From: Mixophyes australis
Taxonomy: Eukaryota; Chordata; Amphibia; Anura; Limnodynastidae
Reading direction: 5' to 3'
Assembly (NCBI GenBank): GCA_036250195.1
Contig: JAVHZZ010000001.1
Location: 397,360,117 to 397,424,116 of the forward strand
Length of the DNA: 64,000 bases
Shown here piece after piece: positions 1-12,459 of the stretch; position 1 is the first letter of the stretch; the number at the start of each line of letters is the position of its first letter. The notes under the pieces were generated by a model. The model was not told the DNA's origin. It saw nothing but the letters and a program-made list of their open reading frames with translations, and searched no databases. The translations under genes and the position numbers were made by a program.

Positions 1-1721
1 CAGTTTTTATATATTAGCAAATTATTTGGTAAATAGACCAAAAATGCTAATTAGAAAATAAGATTTGCTGCTTTGCCATGTTGTTGTTATGTCGGGTTGT
101 CGTGAGGTTTCCTTCCAGCAATCAAACAACTGTTTACAACCCAAAAAAGATGTTTTCAAGCTTTGGCGCTCTGTCGTTATGTGGTCTAATAGGTAACTTT
201 ACTAAATACAACGATACTAAATAACTATGTAAGATCTTTACCTTGAGAGCTGTAGAAGATATTCATATATACACACACACACACATACACATATTATATA
301 TATATATATATATATATGAATGAACATAGATAACTAAGTGTTTGCTGCTGGTAATGTCTCAATTGTTTTTGTTTTTTTAATGCCATGTGGTTAAATAAAG
401 AGCTGACAAAGTGCGATGTGCTTCCATGCCTTTTATAGTATGTTATTTATTAGATGAGCTATATTTACATGCTGCTTCTCTGCGTTTTCACACAGCATCC
501 GTTCATGTATAGATAGATATAGTGTAAAATACCTCAGATGTTATACCTATCTCTGCGCCGCTGAATAAAGAGGCCTGGAATTATTTCAGCTATGCCGTTT
601 CTGGTTAGACTTTGGCATTTTGGGACATTTCTGAGATGCTCACCCAGTCTGTATTGAGCGCCTGTCCCATGGATCAGTTTGGTGGCTGTGCAGAGCGGAG
701 CAGCTGTTGAAGACACAAGGGGAAAGACAGAAACAGGACAGTTGTCCCCTGAAGAATGTAGCTGCTCATTAGCCGTTTGTGCTGTGGCAGCACCTTTCTG
801 CACAACTATGTAAAGAATGACATAGCACAACAGGTAGGTTAGTCATTCCACACATTTCCATCTCTGTGGTTTACAAACAAGTGTTCCTTGAGAAAGCAAT
901 TATTGTCTAGTGAAAGTCTCCATATTCAGTTTCCATTAAATTAGGGCCATTAAATTAGGGCCAGTTGGAGAGTCAACCATGCAGAACATGTTCTCTTATA
1001 ATAAAATAAACTTATAGGGATCAGCTATAAGCAGCAATTCCAAAAAATGAGGGTATGTAGTCACCAGCAACTGCTGAAACAAGAGGGGTGTAGCAATGTT
1101 CTGACTGGGATTCATTAACCACATCAACCTAGAATACAGAATTCTATATGACACATTTGGAGCCCAGAACCAGATGAGGGGCATGCCACCTACTAGTGCT
1201 ATGGAACTGCAAAGCCAAACAACCATCAAAGTGACACTTCACTACCTCCCTGAATGGACCACAGTACTTTCCAGTATAATTTTATGTGATCATGTGACTC
1301 ACTAGTGCTGAGAGCAATAAGTCACCTCAGGACCACCAACTGATTTGCTGAACAACATCTTTATGATAATGGATTTGGTATGAAACTGTAAATGACATGG
1401 TCACACTGAGCCCCATGGACATCACATTCCTCCAGAAATAAATGTAAGTGTGTGTAATTGTGTACACATTCAATTCCAGTAAGATAAACTGGTAGACAAT
1501 TAACGAAGCTGGTACAAAATTGTTCCTTATAGCAAGTAATCAGAGGTTTGCTTTATTTTCTAAACTCCACTACAAAAATGGCAAATCTGATTCATTACTA
1601 TAGACAGCACCACATTTATCTTTCGCATCAGTATTCATAAAGGTCACTGAAAGGGTCATAATGTGTTTCCTGGAATCTGTCTTGTACACAGACTTCTCCC
1701 CTGCAGAGGTGAAGTTAAAGT
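1..1721. other. Intronic sequence with no recognised gene
   Basis: AT-rich unique-looking DNA, presumably inside an fbxw7 intron because the gene reads leftwards out of the window from 14203. The short ORFs at 534-830 and 996-1229 have no recognisable motifs or splice context and look like chance. A CA/TA microsatellite sits at about 264-317, and a 14-bp tandem duplication (ccattaaattaggg type) lies near 935-962. I see nothing else. Confidence 0.6.
264..317. repeat. (CA)n/(TA)n microsatellite
   Basis: A compound dinucleotide tract: a run of CA repeats followed directly by about ten TA repeats. It is simple-sequence DNA with no coding potential. Confidence 0.9.
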
Positions 1722-3656
1722 CAGAACATTATACAGTATTAGGATGAATATGTAGAAGTATGAAAGCCTTTCTATATAGCAGCCACACAGTGATGAGTGA
1801 CAGAACATTATACAGTATTAGGATGAATATGTAGAAGTATGAAAGCCTTTCTATATAGCAGCCACACAGTGATGAGTGTGACAGAACATTATACAGTATT
1901 AGGATGAATATGTAAAAGTATGAAAGCCTTTCTATATAGCAGCCACACAGTGGTGAGTGTGACAGAACACTATACACTATTAGGATGAATATGTAGAAGT
2001 ATGAAAGCCTTTCTATATAGCAGCCACACAGTGGTGAGCGTGACAGAACATTATACACTATTAGGATGAATATGTAGAAGTATGAAAGCCTTTCTATATA
2101 GCAGCCACACAGTGATGAGTGTGACAGAACACTATACACTATTAGGATGAATATGTAGAAGTATGAAAGCCTTTCTATATAGCAGCCACACAGTGGTGAG
2201 CGTGACAGAACATTATACACTATTAGGATGAATATGTAGAAGTATGAAAGCCTTTCTATATAGCAGCCACACAGTGGTGAGCGTGACAGAACATTATACA
2301 GTATTAGGATGAATATGTAGAAGTATGAAAGCCTTTCTATATAGCAGCCACACAGTGGTGAGCGTGACAGAACATTATACAGTATTAGGATGAATATGTA
2401 GAAGTATGAAAGCCTTTCTATATAGCAGCCACACAGTGGTGAGCGTGACAGAACATTATACAGTATTAGGATGAATATGTAGAAGTATGAAAGCCTTTCT
2501 ATATAGCAGCCACACAGTGGTGAGCGTGACAGAACATTATACAGTATTAGGATGAATATGTAGAAGTATGAAAGCCTTTCTATATAGCAGCCACACAGTG
2601 GTGAGCGTGACAGAACATTATACACTATTAGGATGAATATGTAGAAGTATGAAAGCCTTTCTATATAGCAGCCACACAGTGGTGAGCGTGACAGAACATT
2701 ATACAGTATTAGGATGAATATGTAGAAGTATGAAAGCCTTTCTATATAGCAGCCACACAGTGGTGAGCGTGACAGAACATTATACACTATTAGGATGAAT
2801 ATGTAGAAGTATGAAAGCCTTTCTATATAGCAGCCACACAGTGGTGAGCGTGACAGAACATTATACACTATTAGGATGAATATGTAGAAGTAGGAAAGCC
2901 TTTCTATATAGCAGCCACACAGTGATGAGTGTGACAGAACACTATACAGTATTAGGATGAATATGTAGAAGTATGAAAGCCTTTCTATATAGCAGCCACA
3001 CAGTGGTGAGCGTGACAGAACATTATACACTATTAGGATGAATATGTAGAAGTATGAAAGCCTTTCTATATAGCAGCCACACAGTGGTGAGCGTGACAGA
3101 ACATTATACACTATTAGGATGAATATGTAGAAGTATGAAAGCCTTTCTATATAGCAGCCACACAGTGGTGAGCGTGACAGAACATTATACACTATTAGGA
3201 TGAATATGTAGAAGTAGGAAAGCCTTTCTATATAGCAGCCACACAGTGATGAGTGTGACAGAACACTATACAGTATTAGGATGAATATGTAGAAGTAGGA
3301 AAGCCTTTCTATATAGCAGCCACACAGTGATGTGTGACAGAACACTATACACTATTAGGATGAATATGTAGAAGTATGAAAGCCTTTCTATATAGCAGCC
3401 ACACAGAGGTGAGTGTGACAGAACACTATACAGTATTAGAATGACTATGCATAAGTAGGAAAGCCTTTCTATATAGCAGCCACACAGTGATGTGTGACAG
3501 AACACTATACACTATTAGGATGAATATGTAGAAGTATGAAAGCCTTTCTATATAGCAGCCACACAGTGATGAGTGTGACAGAACACTATACACTATTAGG
3601 ATGAATATGTAGAAGTATGAAAGCCTTTCTATATAGCAGCCACACAGAGGTGAGTG
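1722..3656. repeat. 81-bp minisatellite, about 24 copies
   Basis: Tandem array of an 81-bp unit running from 'cagaacattata' through 'gcagccacacagtggtgag'. Copies differ by a few recurrent substitutions (cattata/cactata, agtatta/actatta, gtatg/gtagg, gtggtgagcg/gtgatgagtg) and occasional 2-3 bp losses in the first and last copies. Because 81 is a multiple of three and the minus-strand frame lacks stops, the array creates a 538-codon ORF (3345-1729) with a perfect 27-residue hydrophobic period (core CGCYIERLSYFYIF). I read this ORF as a by-product of the repeat, since it has no promoter, splice or unique-sequence support. Copy-to-copy variants are shuffled along the array, which suggests unequal exchange or slippage. 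Confidence 0.95.
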
Positions 3657-4073
3657 AGTGCTTGAGTACTTGGGTAGTGAAAGGGTTTAAGCTTCTAGAG
3701 CTAACAGTGCATGTGGTAGATAGCTGTGCACATCTTTCACATATCTATACAAATCATCAAGGCTTCTGCATGCAGTGTGTTACATGCTTCACATGGGAGG
3801 TGGGTAATATGCGAGATGGACAATTGTGCAGCTGCTGAAGGAGGACATCAGAGAATGTACACTGGGTGGGGGGGAGGGCTCTATGTAATGTCTTCAAACA
3901 CTTCTAAAGCACCAGATAAAACATGTCAAACTGAAAACTGCAACTATGCAAATGCCTGAGATAAAAACAAGTATTTAACCCTCAATATGATTTCACATAC
4001 ACAAAATAGTACACACACATAAAGGCAATCTATCTGCTTGCATAATAAGCCAATATAGCTATCCTAACACTGA
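3657..4073. other. Unique intronic spacer
   Basis: Sequence between the 81-bp minisatellite and the hAT element. The small overlapping ORFs at 3617-3838 and 3726-3959 start inside or beside the minisatellite and show no family features. I see nothing functional. Confidence 0.5.
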
Positions 4074-4081
4074 CAGCAGAC

Positions 4082-4460
4082 CAGGGCCGGATTAACCCTA
4101 GGGCTAACTGGGCTACAGCCCAGGGGCCTCGGGCATCCAGGGGGCCCTTGAAAGTGCTCAGCAGCATTATTGATCGGGAGGGGGCGCCCCCGGCTTGATC
4201 AATGCTGCTGAGCACTTTCACTGCGGTCCTTCCCTGACGGGCTGTATTCTCCTTACTGAGGAGATCTCATGAATCTCAGTCTCACGAGATCTCCTCAGTA
4301 AAGAGCGTACAGCACGCTGGGGAAGGAAATATGTCTCTTGGGGGCGGCTCGGATCACCGCGGGAGCGGCTTGGATCACGGGGGGGGGGGGGGGGGGGGCC
4401 CTCACGGTGGAATGGAGGCCCCCTTAGCCCAGGGGCCTCCATCCCCTTAATCCGGCTCTG
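4082..4460. mobile_element. Non-autonomous hAT-type DNA transposon
   Basis: The ends are inverted: CAGGGCCGGATTAA at 4082 and its near-perfect complement (13 of 14) ending at 4460. The element is flanked by a perfect 8-bp direct repeat, cagcagac, at 4074-4081 and 4461-4468. An 8-bp target duplication with CAG...CTG ends is the hallmark of hAT elements. There is no transposase. Two internal hairpins are present: 18-bp perfect arms at 4151-4168/4201-4218 and 16-bp perfect arms at 4253-4268/4286-4301. A G run of about 20 occurs at 4380-4398. The GC content is much higher than in the flanks. The perfect duplication suggests a fairly recent insertion. Confidence 0.9.
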
Positions 4461-4468
4461 CAGCAGAC

Positions 4469-5460
4469 ACACTGTAAACCACAATTCTCCAGAAGTGTGG
4501 TGCGGACGCAGAATACCCAGGAAATGTGGGAGTGTAAATTTTACTCTATTGTGACAAAGGAGCAGAAAAGAAATAATTATTAGTGCTGCTCATGTGTCAG
4601 CAGATCTGTAAGGTTATCACAAAGGTATGAAAAGAATACTTTGCACTTATTATATTTACTGTGGTCACCTCTTCATAGATAACAAAAGCAACAGTGACAT
4701 CTGCCAAACCAAAATACTAGAAGGCACATGAAAAGAAATTCAATAAAAGCTGTATTTTTAACTCTGATAAACATCCCAAACTTTAATCACATTGATATCT
4801 ACCAAAATATTAAAAACATTTATAGTTTGAACATATATTTCAAACTTACATGTAAATGACAAAAAAATAAATATAAAACAATAATTTGCAGATTACATGG
4901 TAAATTATAGGTATAAGAATTTGTCCAATTTAGACAATCCCTCCTACTTAAATAACTGCCTCCTTCTCTATGAGCGCTCACCTGTACCTAGCAGCCCATC
5001 CACTTGGCACAATAAAGAACACAGACCTGTCAGGATGTCTGAGTGGGTCATCTAAGTTCCCAGTACCATAGGCATGTGACATATGCAGAACATGATTGAG
5101 CAGAAGCCCCAGCTAATTCAGATGTCACACACACTGTACACCCTGGTATTAGCTGTTCTAAAAGCTAGGTCCACCAGCACCCTACCCACAAGGTTAGTGT
5201 GGCTGGACAGGCAGCTCAGTACTGGTAAAAGTGTTTCCAGGGGCCTACTGGTTAAGATAGGATATCTTATAGTGGACAAAAAAAGGTTTTCTAAAGCAAA
5301 CTGATATACAAAACAAAAACATCTTGGTCTCATTCCTAAATGCAAATGAAAAGGATATGTAACTATACAAGTCCATCAACAGGAGCCTATTACCATTTCT
5401 AGCTGTAATTGTAGCAAATAATTTAGTGTGTATACCAACACTTGTAGAATAGTTTCAGTA
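4469..5460. other. Unique intronic sequence
   Basis: AT-rich sequence with two antisense short ORFs (5083-5304 plus, 5118-5345 minus) that overlap each other and carry no recognisable motif. I see no gene, repeat structure or RNA here. Confidence 0.5.
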
Positions 5461-7516
5461 CCTCACAGAGGAGGCATCGTATCCACAGCCTTACAATAAG
5501 AGTAAAGTATCACTGCCTCGCAGAGGAGGCACCGTATCCTCAGCCTTACAATAAGAGTAAAGTATCACTGCCTCACAGAGGAGGCACCGTATCCACAGCC
5601 TTATAATAAGAGTAAAGTATCACTGCCTCACAGAGGAGGCACCGTATCCACAGCCTTACAATAAGAGTAATATATCACAGAGGAGGCATCGTATCCACAG
5701 CCTTACAATAAGGGTAATATATCACTACCTCACAGGGGAGGCACCGTATCCACAGCCTTACAATAAGGGTAATATATCACTACCTCACAGAGGAGGCACC
5801 GTATCCACAGCCTTACAATAAGGGTAATATATCACTACCTCACAGAGGAGGCATCGTATCGACAGCCTTACAATAAGAGTAATATATCACAGAGGAGGCA
5901 CCGTATCCACAGCCTTACAATAAGAGTAAAGTATCACTGCCTCACAGAGGAGGCACCGTATCCACAGCCTTACAATAAGAGTAAAGTATTACTACCTCAC
6001 AGAGGAGGCATCGTATCCACAGCCTTACAATAAGAGTAAAGTATCACTGCCTCACAGAGGAGGCACCGTATCCACAGCCTTACAATAAGGGTAATATATC
6101 ACTACCTCACAGAGGAGGCATCGTATCCACAGCATTACAATAAGAGTAATATATCACAGAGGAGGCATCGTATCCACAGCATTACAATAAGGGTAATATA
6201 TCACTACCTCACAGGGGAGGCACCGTATCCACAGCCTTACAATAAGGGTAATATATCACTACCTCACAGAGGAGGCACCGTATCCACAGCCTTACAATAA
6301 GGGTAATATATCACTACCTCACAGAGGAGGCATCGTATCCACAGCCTTACAATAAGAGTAATATATCACAGAGGAGGCATCGTATCCACAGCATTACAAT
6401 AAGAGTAATATATCACAGAGGAGGCATCGTATCCACAGCCTTACAATAAGAGTAATATATCACAGAGGAGGCATCGTATCCACAGCCTTACAATAAGAGT
6501 AATATATCACTGCCTCGCAGAGGAGGCACCGTATCCACAGCCTTACAATAAGAGTAAAGTATCACTGCCTCACAGAGGAGGCACCGTATCCACAGCCTTA
6601 CAATAAGGGTAATATATCACTACCTCACAGAGGAGGCATCGTATCCACAGCCTTACAATAAGAGTAATATATCACAGAGGAGGCATCGTATCCACAGCAT
6701 TACAATAAGAGTAATATATCACAGAGGAGGCATCGTATCCACAGCCTTACAATAAGAGTAATATATCACAGAGGAGGCACCGTATCCACAGCCTTACAAT
6801 AAGAGTAAAGTATCACTGCCTCACAGAGGAGGCACCGTATCCACAGCCTTACAATAAGAGTAAAGTATTACTACCTCACAGAGGAGGCATCGTATCCACA
6901 GCCTTACAATAAGAGTAAAGTATCACTGCCTCACAGAGGAGGCACCGTATCCACAGCCTTACAATAAGAGTAAAGTATTACTACCTCACAGAGGAGGCAT
7001 CGTATCCACAGCCTTACAATAAGAGTAAAGTATCACTGCCTCACAGAGGAGGCACCGTATCCACAGCCTTACAATAAGGGTAATATATCACTACCTCACA
7101 GAGGAGGCATCGTATCCACAGCATTACAATAAGAGTAATATTTCACAGAGGAGGCATCGTATCCACAGCCTTACAATAAGAGTAATATATCACAGAGGAG
7201 GCATCGTATCCACAGCCTTACAATAAGAGTAATATATCACTGCCTCGCAGAGGAGGCACCGTATCCACAGCCTTACAATAAGAGTAAAGTATCACTGCCT
7301 CACAGAGGAGGCACCGTATCCACAGCCTTACAATAAGGGTAATATATCACTACCTCACAGAGGAGGCATCGTATCCACAGCCTTACAATAAGAGTAATAT
7401 ATCACAGAGGAGGCATCGTATCCACAGCATTACAATAAGAGTAATATATCACAGAGGAGGCATCGTATCCACAGCCTTACAATAAGAGTAATATATCACA
7501 GAGGAGGCATCGTATC
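5461..7516. repeat. 55/47-bp minisatellite, about 40 copies
   Basis: Tandem array whose unit reads roughly 'cacagaggaggcaccgtatc' then 'cacagccttacaataagagt' and a variable tail. Two unit lengths alternate: a 55-bp form containing 'cactgcctcac' or 'cactacctcac', and a 47-bp form in which 8 bp between two CAC triplets is missing. Other variants are gcacc/gcatc, agagt/agggt, aaagtat/aatatat and cctta/catta. The array has higher-order structure: about 395 bp from roughly 6383 to 6778 recurs 730 bp later with a single difference seen. The array ends abruptly at 'cgtatcagat'. It has no coding potential. Confidence 0.95.
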
Positions 7517-9271
7517 AGATAACTAGAGTTCACATAAGTTTTGGGAATTTAAATAAGTTTTGCCATTTCCCTTCAAATATTTCAAGAGCATTAAGATGAA
7601 CAGGTCAAGAGCACAGTTTACAATACTGGACAGATTAGACAGATGACACAGCAATAAATACACAGGCTTTATAAAAACAAGGTTAGATCCCTGTCAGAGA
7701 GGGTAAAACATGGACATTTCTAAGTCCAGAGAAAAGGAACTCCCTCTGATTGCCAGTACAAATAGAGCCTGCCATGCCAGGCATGACGTGTAACATTTGG
7801 ATTGATTTGTACTTGAAATGGTTTAATGCTTAGCCAAGAAATGTTACTGCTGGCATGTTATGAAAGCTCTGAGTTACTCATTCAGACCTTTGAAATGGTC
7901 CCATACAGCACTGAAGGCTCCTTAGTTTAGAAAAGTACGATTACATAGAGCAGTCACTGTAGTTACCTGAAAAGACAGAGCTCCACCAAACACAGATCTA
8001 TTACAGCAAAAAGAGTTGAGGAGCAATATTTTTTTTATCTGTCTGTCAATCAAGAAGGCAAGAATCAACGTTGAAATGACTAACTTATAATATTCATTGG
8101 ATAAAATATTTTTTTGTTTGGCGTGTATAATAGTAACACATACAGGGAGACAATGCTTAATGCCTATTGATGTGGTGAGAGTAAAACAAAGCTGGAAGAC
8201 GACATGGGTACGATCTGACTGGTTGCTAAGTGACTGATCACACCATTGTCTATGCAGGTTTCACCCCCAGAGACCTGCACACATTATGAAAGTTAAGGCT
8301 GGGATAGAAGAGGACATGAAGAAAGAAACAAAACCACCTTTACTGGAATAAATCATTATGAGCAGATAGAGAAAGAAAAAAAGAAAAATGACAGGCTTGT
8401 GAATGCAATAACAAATCCTAATAGCGACACATTAAGCATCAATACAGTCACATTCTAACGCTACCAGTAACAAACACAATTGTCAATAAGGTCCTTTTAT
8501 ATATTCCAGGAAAAAACATGTCTCTGCAATAGATATATTTAGGAAAGTTAACAAAAAAAAAATCATCATAAAATACACAGCATTCCTGAAGTGAGTTAGA
8601 TGATGTCATTTGTTCTATTTGACAAAAATGCAGAGTGACCTAGAAAGACAAGAAAAAGCCCCCACATAAAACACACAAGGATAAAACACAGTTCCTAGTA
8701 AAAAGATGGAAATACATGCCCTCTTGTGGCTGAAACAAGGATTACACTGCATGTTCTGGGTGACAACACACAATTTAAATGGTGTTCTGTATACATTTCA
8801 TGGTATGTTCTAAGTACCCAAAATACTGTTTGTGTTTGCATTTTTGTTTTTAAAGTAGATAGTTTCAAACATTATACTGAAAAATTATATTTACAAGAAC
8901 TGTTTTGTAGTTTGTCCAGCTCATAAAACTATGGCCTAACATATTTTGTTCCCAAGCTATTGCTTTATAAATCACTGGTGGCACATTTACACTGCAGTAT
9001 ATGGATATTTCATTTCACTATGGTAGAGCAGGCAATGCAAGTTTGCCATCAAACCTACTGACAGTAAGAAATCAAGTTTGTCGGTCAGAATTTTTTTTTG
9101 TCCTAATACAATACAATACTACACTTAGGGGCAGATGTAATTAGCCACGAGGTGCCACCAGACACCACTTCTATGTCTGGCTGTGCACATTGCTGACTAA
9201 TATGGTTCAGAAATTTCCGCTAATTTTCCCTTGAATGTCTATGAGAAGCGAGGAAAAATTAGTGTAATTGA
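7517..9271. other. Unique intronic sequence
   Basis: Long stretch without a supported gene. The ORF at 8726-8926 has no recognisable features. At 9127-9270 the phrases 'ggggcagatgtaattag' and 'agtgtaattgacac' resemble ends of degraded MITEs, but no clear inverted repeat could be traced. Confidence 0.5.
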
Positions 9272-9434
9272 CACATTGGGGCATATTCAATTAAGATTTG
9301 CGGGCACACAGGTCCCGGTACCGCAATATGGCAGATTTCTGTGTGTCCCCCTATGAGATGCGCACAGAAGTCCATGATATTGCGGTAACGGAACCTGTGC
9401 GCTTGCGAATCGTAATTGAATATGCCCCAATGTG
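9272..9434. mobile_element. Palindromic MITE (GGGGCATATTCAATT family)
   Basis: A 163-bp element with perfect 21-bp inverted ends: cacattggggcatattcaat(t) at 9272 and its complement ending at 9434. The arms stay partly complementary inwards ('aagatttgcgggcacacagg' against 'cctgtgcgcttgcgaatcgt'). It has no coding capacity; the ORF at 9259-9621 simply runs through it. The transposase superfamily cannot be assigned because the target duplication is not distinct from the inverted repeat. Confidence 0.8.
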
Positions 9435-10940
9435 ACTTTGCGTACTGATCACGTCCCCTCATGCCAAACTGAATTTGCCACCGTGTCACCATTTTTACAT
9501 GGTGTATGGCTGTAAACAGTTTACTTACAAACAACTTTTTGTAATAAATGAAGTTTTTACTGTTCTCTACAACACATTTTGATACAGTGTTATAAGAAGT
9601 TGAGTTGCCCATATCAACCAATCAAGTTATGGTTATCCATTATACTATTGTAGCAAACAAAAATAAAGCAAACAACTTATAACAGCACTGTATTTATAAT
9701 AAATGACCCCTGTTGTGTCCCTGAATATAGAGCAGCTCACAAAACTCTTGCCAGCATTGTGGGTAGTCAGGTGCACTCTAAAATGAAGAACTTAAAATTC
9801 ATTGCAAGTTCTGCTGGATATAATATAAAGGCAGAGAGATATATAGTGATAAACAAATGCATCAACTAAGCCCTACTCATAAATATTTTCCTTTTTTAAA
9901 AAAGCAAACAAACACTGTCTACAAATAAATCATTTCAACCTTACTTTTACTTTAGGTTTCATCACATAAAATATATTAAGAATCACTTTAATCTCAGATT
10001 TACAGTCACTAGTAAGAAGTGCCTGATCAGTTGTCAGGTTATCTATGCATCATATACATGGCATGGTTTTATTCATAGCGATTATGTCTATGATAAAGCC
10101 CAATATGGTATAACTGTTCCTAGGACCTGGAGTTTCCTCTGAATAGTAATGAAGATCACTATATGTAGGACAAAATATTTCTGTTGCATCAAAAGTTTTG
10201 AAATGGTTCCAAAGTAAACAGAGTGATATTTTAGATGTGACCTTATGGGAAAAGATCTCCTCTTGTCATAAGTTTCCAGAAGTAAAAACACTGAACAAGA
10301 GCATGTGGACAACAACAAAAAAAAAAACGGAACTTGACCTTCTGCTCTGAAATGTTTCCATAACTTGCTTTCTCTGGGATATACATCCAGCAGAGAAGAC
10401 AGACGATTAGAAAGAGTGGAGGGCACAAATGTACACGGAACATTTATCTCTGTCCTCACTGGCCTGGCCATGTGGCGTTAGCACAAGTGTGTACTCTTGC
10501 TGAATTGTATGAGGCACCTAGCTATTGTTTCTAAAGACAGTCTCAGCAGAATGCCACATACCAAAAGCATTAATGAAATAGCTAACAAACGTCACTGCAT
10601 ACATATTCATGTTTGTTCTGTTCAAAATTAACCATATGTAGAAGAGTACAATAAGCTGTTAGCTTTTATATTCTTCTGGGTTCTATTAACAGACCTAAAC
10701 AGTGATTTTTCTAAACAGAACACCCCGTCTAGCTTGCCTGTTACACTAAAAGTGCATCCAACGCCACTTGCAGATGGAAATCGCAGGATTCCTGGGACCA
10801 GCCGCTATGCACTCTGCACACATGGCATCATCTGCCTGACTTCAGCAGGCTCGAAATTCACACCTGTAACAAACGTCTCCTACGTATGTCAGGAGCTGGG
10901 AATAACTAAACTAACCCTTGATATGTCATCCTATGGGGAG
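9435..10940. other. Unique intronic sequence
   Basis: No confident gene. A minus-strand ORF starting at an ATG at 10443 encodes a short hydrophobic segment; it is treated as a finding because of a weak resemblance to the alternative Fbxw7 beta N-terminus. The plus-strand ORF at 10734-10970 has no recognisable domain. Confidence 0.45.
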
Positions 10941-11160
10941 GGGGGAATTCAACTGGCCGCGTTACTGTAAAATGTAATGCGGCGTGTGCTCTATTACCAT
11001 TATTACGGTAATAGTGCGCTGAAATACTATTACGGCAGATTCAATGCCGGCTTTTTGCTCGCAGCTCCCTAAGCCGGGTAAAATTTACCGTAATAACGTT
11101 AATAGGTTTAACGATGCGCTCGTTAATAGGGCATTAATGATTATACGGTCAGGGTTTTTG
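10941..11160. mobile_element. Degenerate MITE with 'TTTTTGCTCGCAGCTCC' core
   Basis: Begins with 'ggggaattcaactggccgcg' and contains the core 'ctttttgctcgcagctccct' at about 11052-11071. It has palindromic 'attacggtaat' phrases and a matching 'ttaccgtaataacg' on the right. The same core occurs at 58273 and a close relative at 35533, which supports a dispersed family. The ends are approximate. Confidence 0.55.
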
Positions 11161-12459
11161 TGAATACTGCCAGGACAGTAACGTATGGACATTGTCCTGT
11201 AGGGGATTATAGGACCACTGTATAATTAAAGCAGGACAGTGTCTCTGAGCAGGATTATTAAATAAGTTGTGTGCATGAGGCGATATTCAAATCTATAAAT
11301 ATTACTGTCTTCTACAGTTATTTACAGAATGAGCCCTATGATACACAAGAGAGATGTGCAGCTTTTGTCAAACTGTTCAGACAAGGACAAAAGAAAGCTC
11401 TTGCCTTTGACAAAGCACACAAAAGAATAGGTGTTATATCACTAGTGCTGCTGGCAGCTTTATAAGCAGCATGAGCCCTGACACTGCAGGATAGAACTGG
11501 GATGGGCACTTCCAAGGTTATGGCACATTTTAACTGGGAAGGGAATATATAATAAAGAAATACACTGTATTCTATGTGATACACATACATAAAAAAATAA
11601 AAATATGTAGCTCAAGTTCAGAATCAGAGCAAATAGTACTTAGCAAAGCAGCTTTAGGAGTTCAGCAATAACCCCTAACCCCCCCCCCCCCCCCTCACGA
11701 CCCTGGTGTCTGAAGGACTCTAACCCAAACACATTTAGCTGTGCTCAAAGCAGGTTTTATTGAAAACCGTTCAGCAAGTCACAGACATCAGTTACACTGC
11801 GCTAGAAACAGACCGGGGGTAATGTACACCAACCAGATGACTGGAGAGCAGAGTTGCCATTGACAGTATAGTTGACAGCCTGCTGGGCTCCACTGACATC
11901 GTTAGGAATAGAAAAATATGTGCATGTAACAGCCAGGAAGCAGATAGAGAAGCATTATTACAAGCATCCATATACAGAACACACGCGTGCCCATACAGCG
12001 GATTTCTGGGCCTTACAATAGCAGCTTTAAAAACACATGTATGAATGTGAAACATCTAGCCTGCCATGACCTTCCCATACTCTGACGACAGCTTGTTCAT
12101 GCTTTCTCATCCTGATGAATGGGACAATTTCATTTAAGCTCTGTGAGATTTAATAGTTTTAACAGTGTTTATTTAGGTTACAAACAATAAGTACAGAGAC
12201 ATATTATTGCAAGTCTGAACTCATGTACTAAACTTAAGAGAACTGGTATTGTGTGTGCGCATACATTCTTCTGCCTGCTGGTTGTAGTATAATACATAGA
12301 GAGCTCCACATATACAATCATCCTGTTTTTCAGTGATTACATTATTAGTCCATTTAACATGTAACCCATCCTGACTATAGGAATATTGGGGCAAGCCCAT
12401 CTTCTCTGCCTGTGGGTTGGCAGCAAAGCCATTTATGATATTTACACTAAGGGTCACTA
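11161..12459. other. Unique intronic sequence
   Basis: Contains a run of about 15 C residues at 11679-11695 and two ORFs (11336-11590, 11792-12055, minus) without recognisable features. Nothing functional is evident. Confidence 0.45.

Noticed and set aside
1729..3345. 538-codon minus-strand ORF with 27-residue repeats
   Set aside because: It is the translation of an 81-bp minisatellite. The frame is open only because the unit is a multiple of three; there is no unique N- or C-terminal domain and no splice or promoter context.
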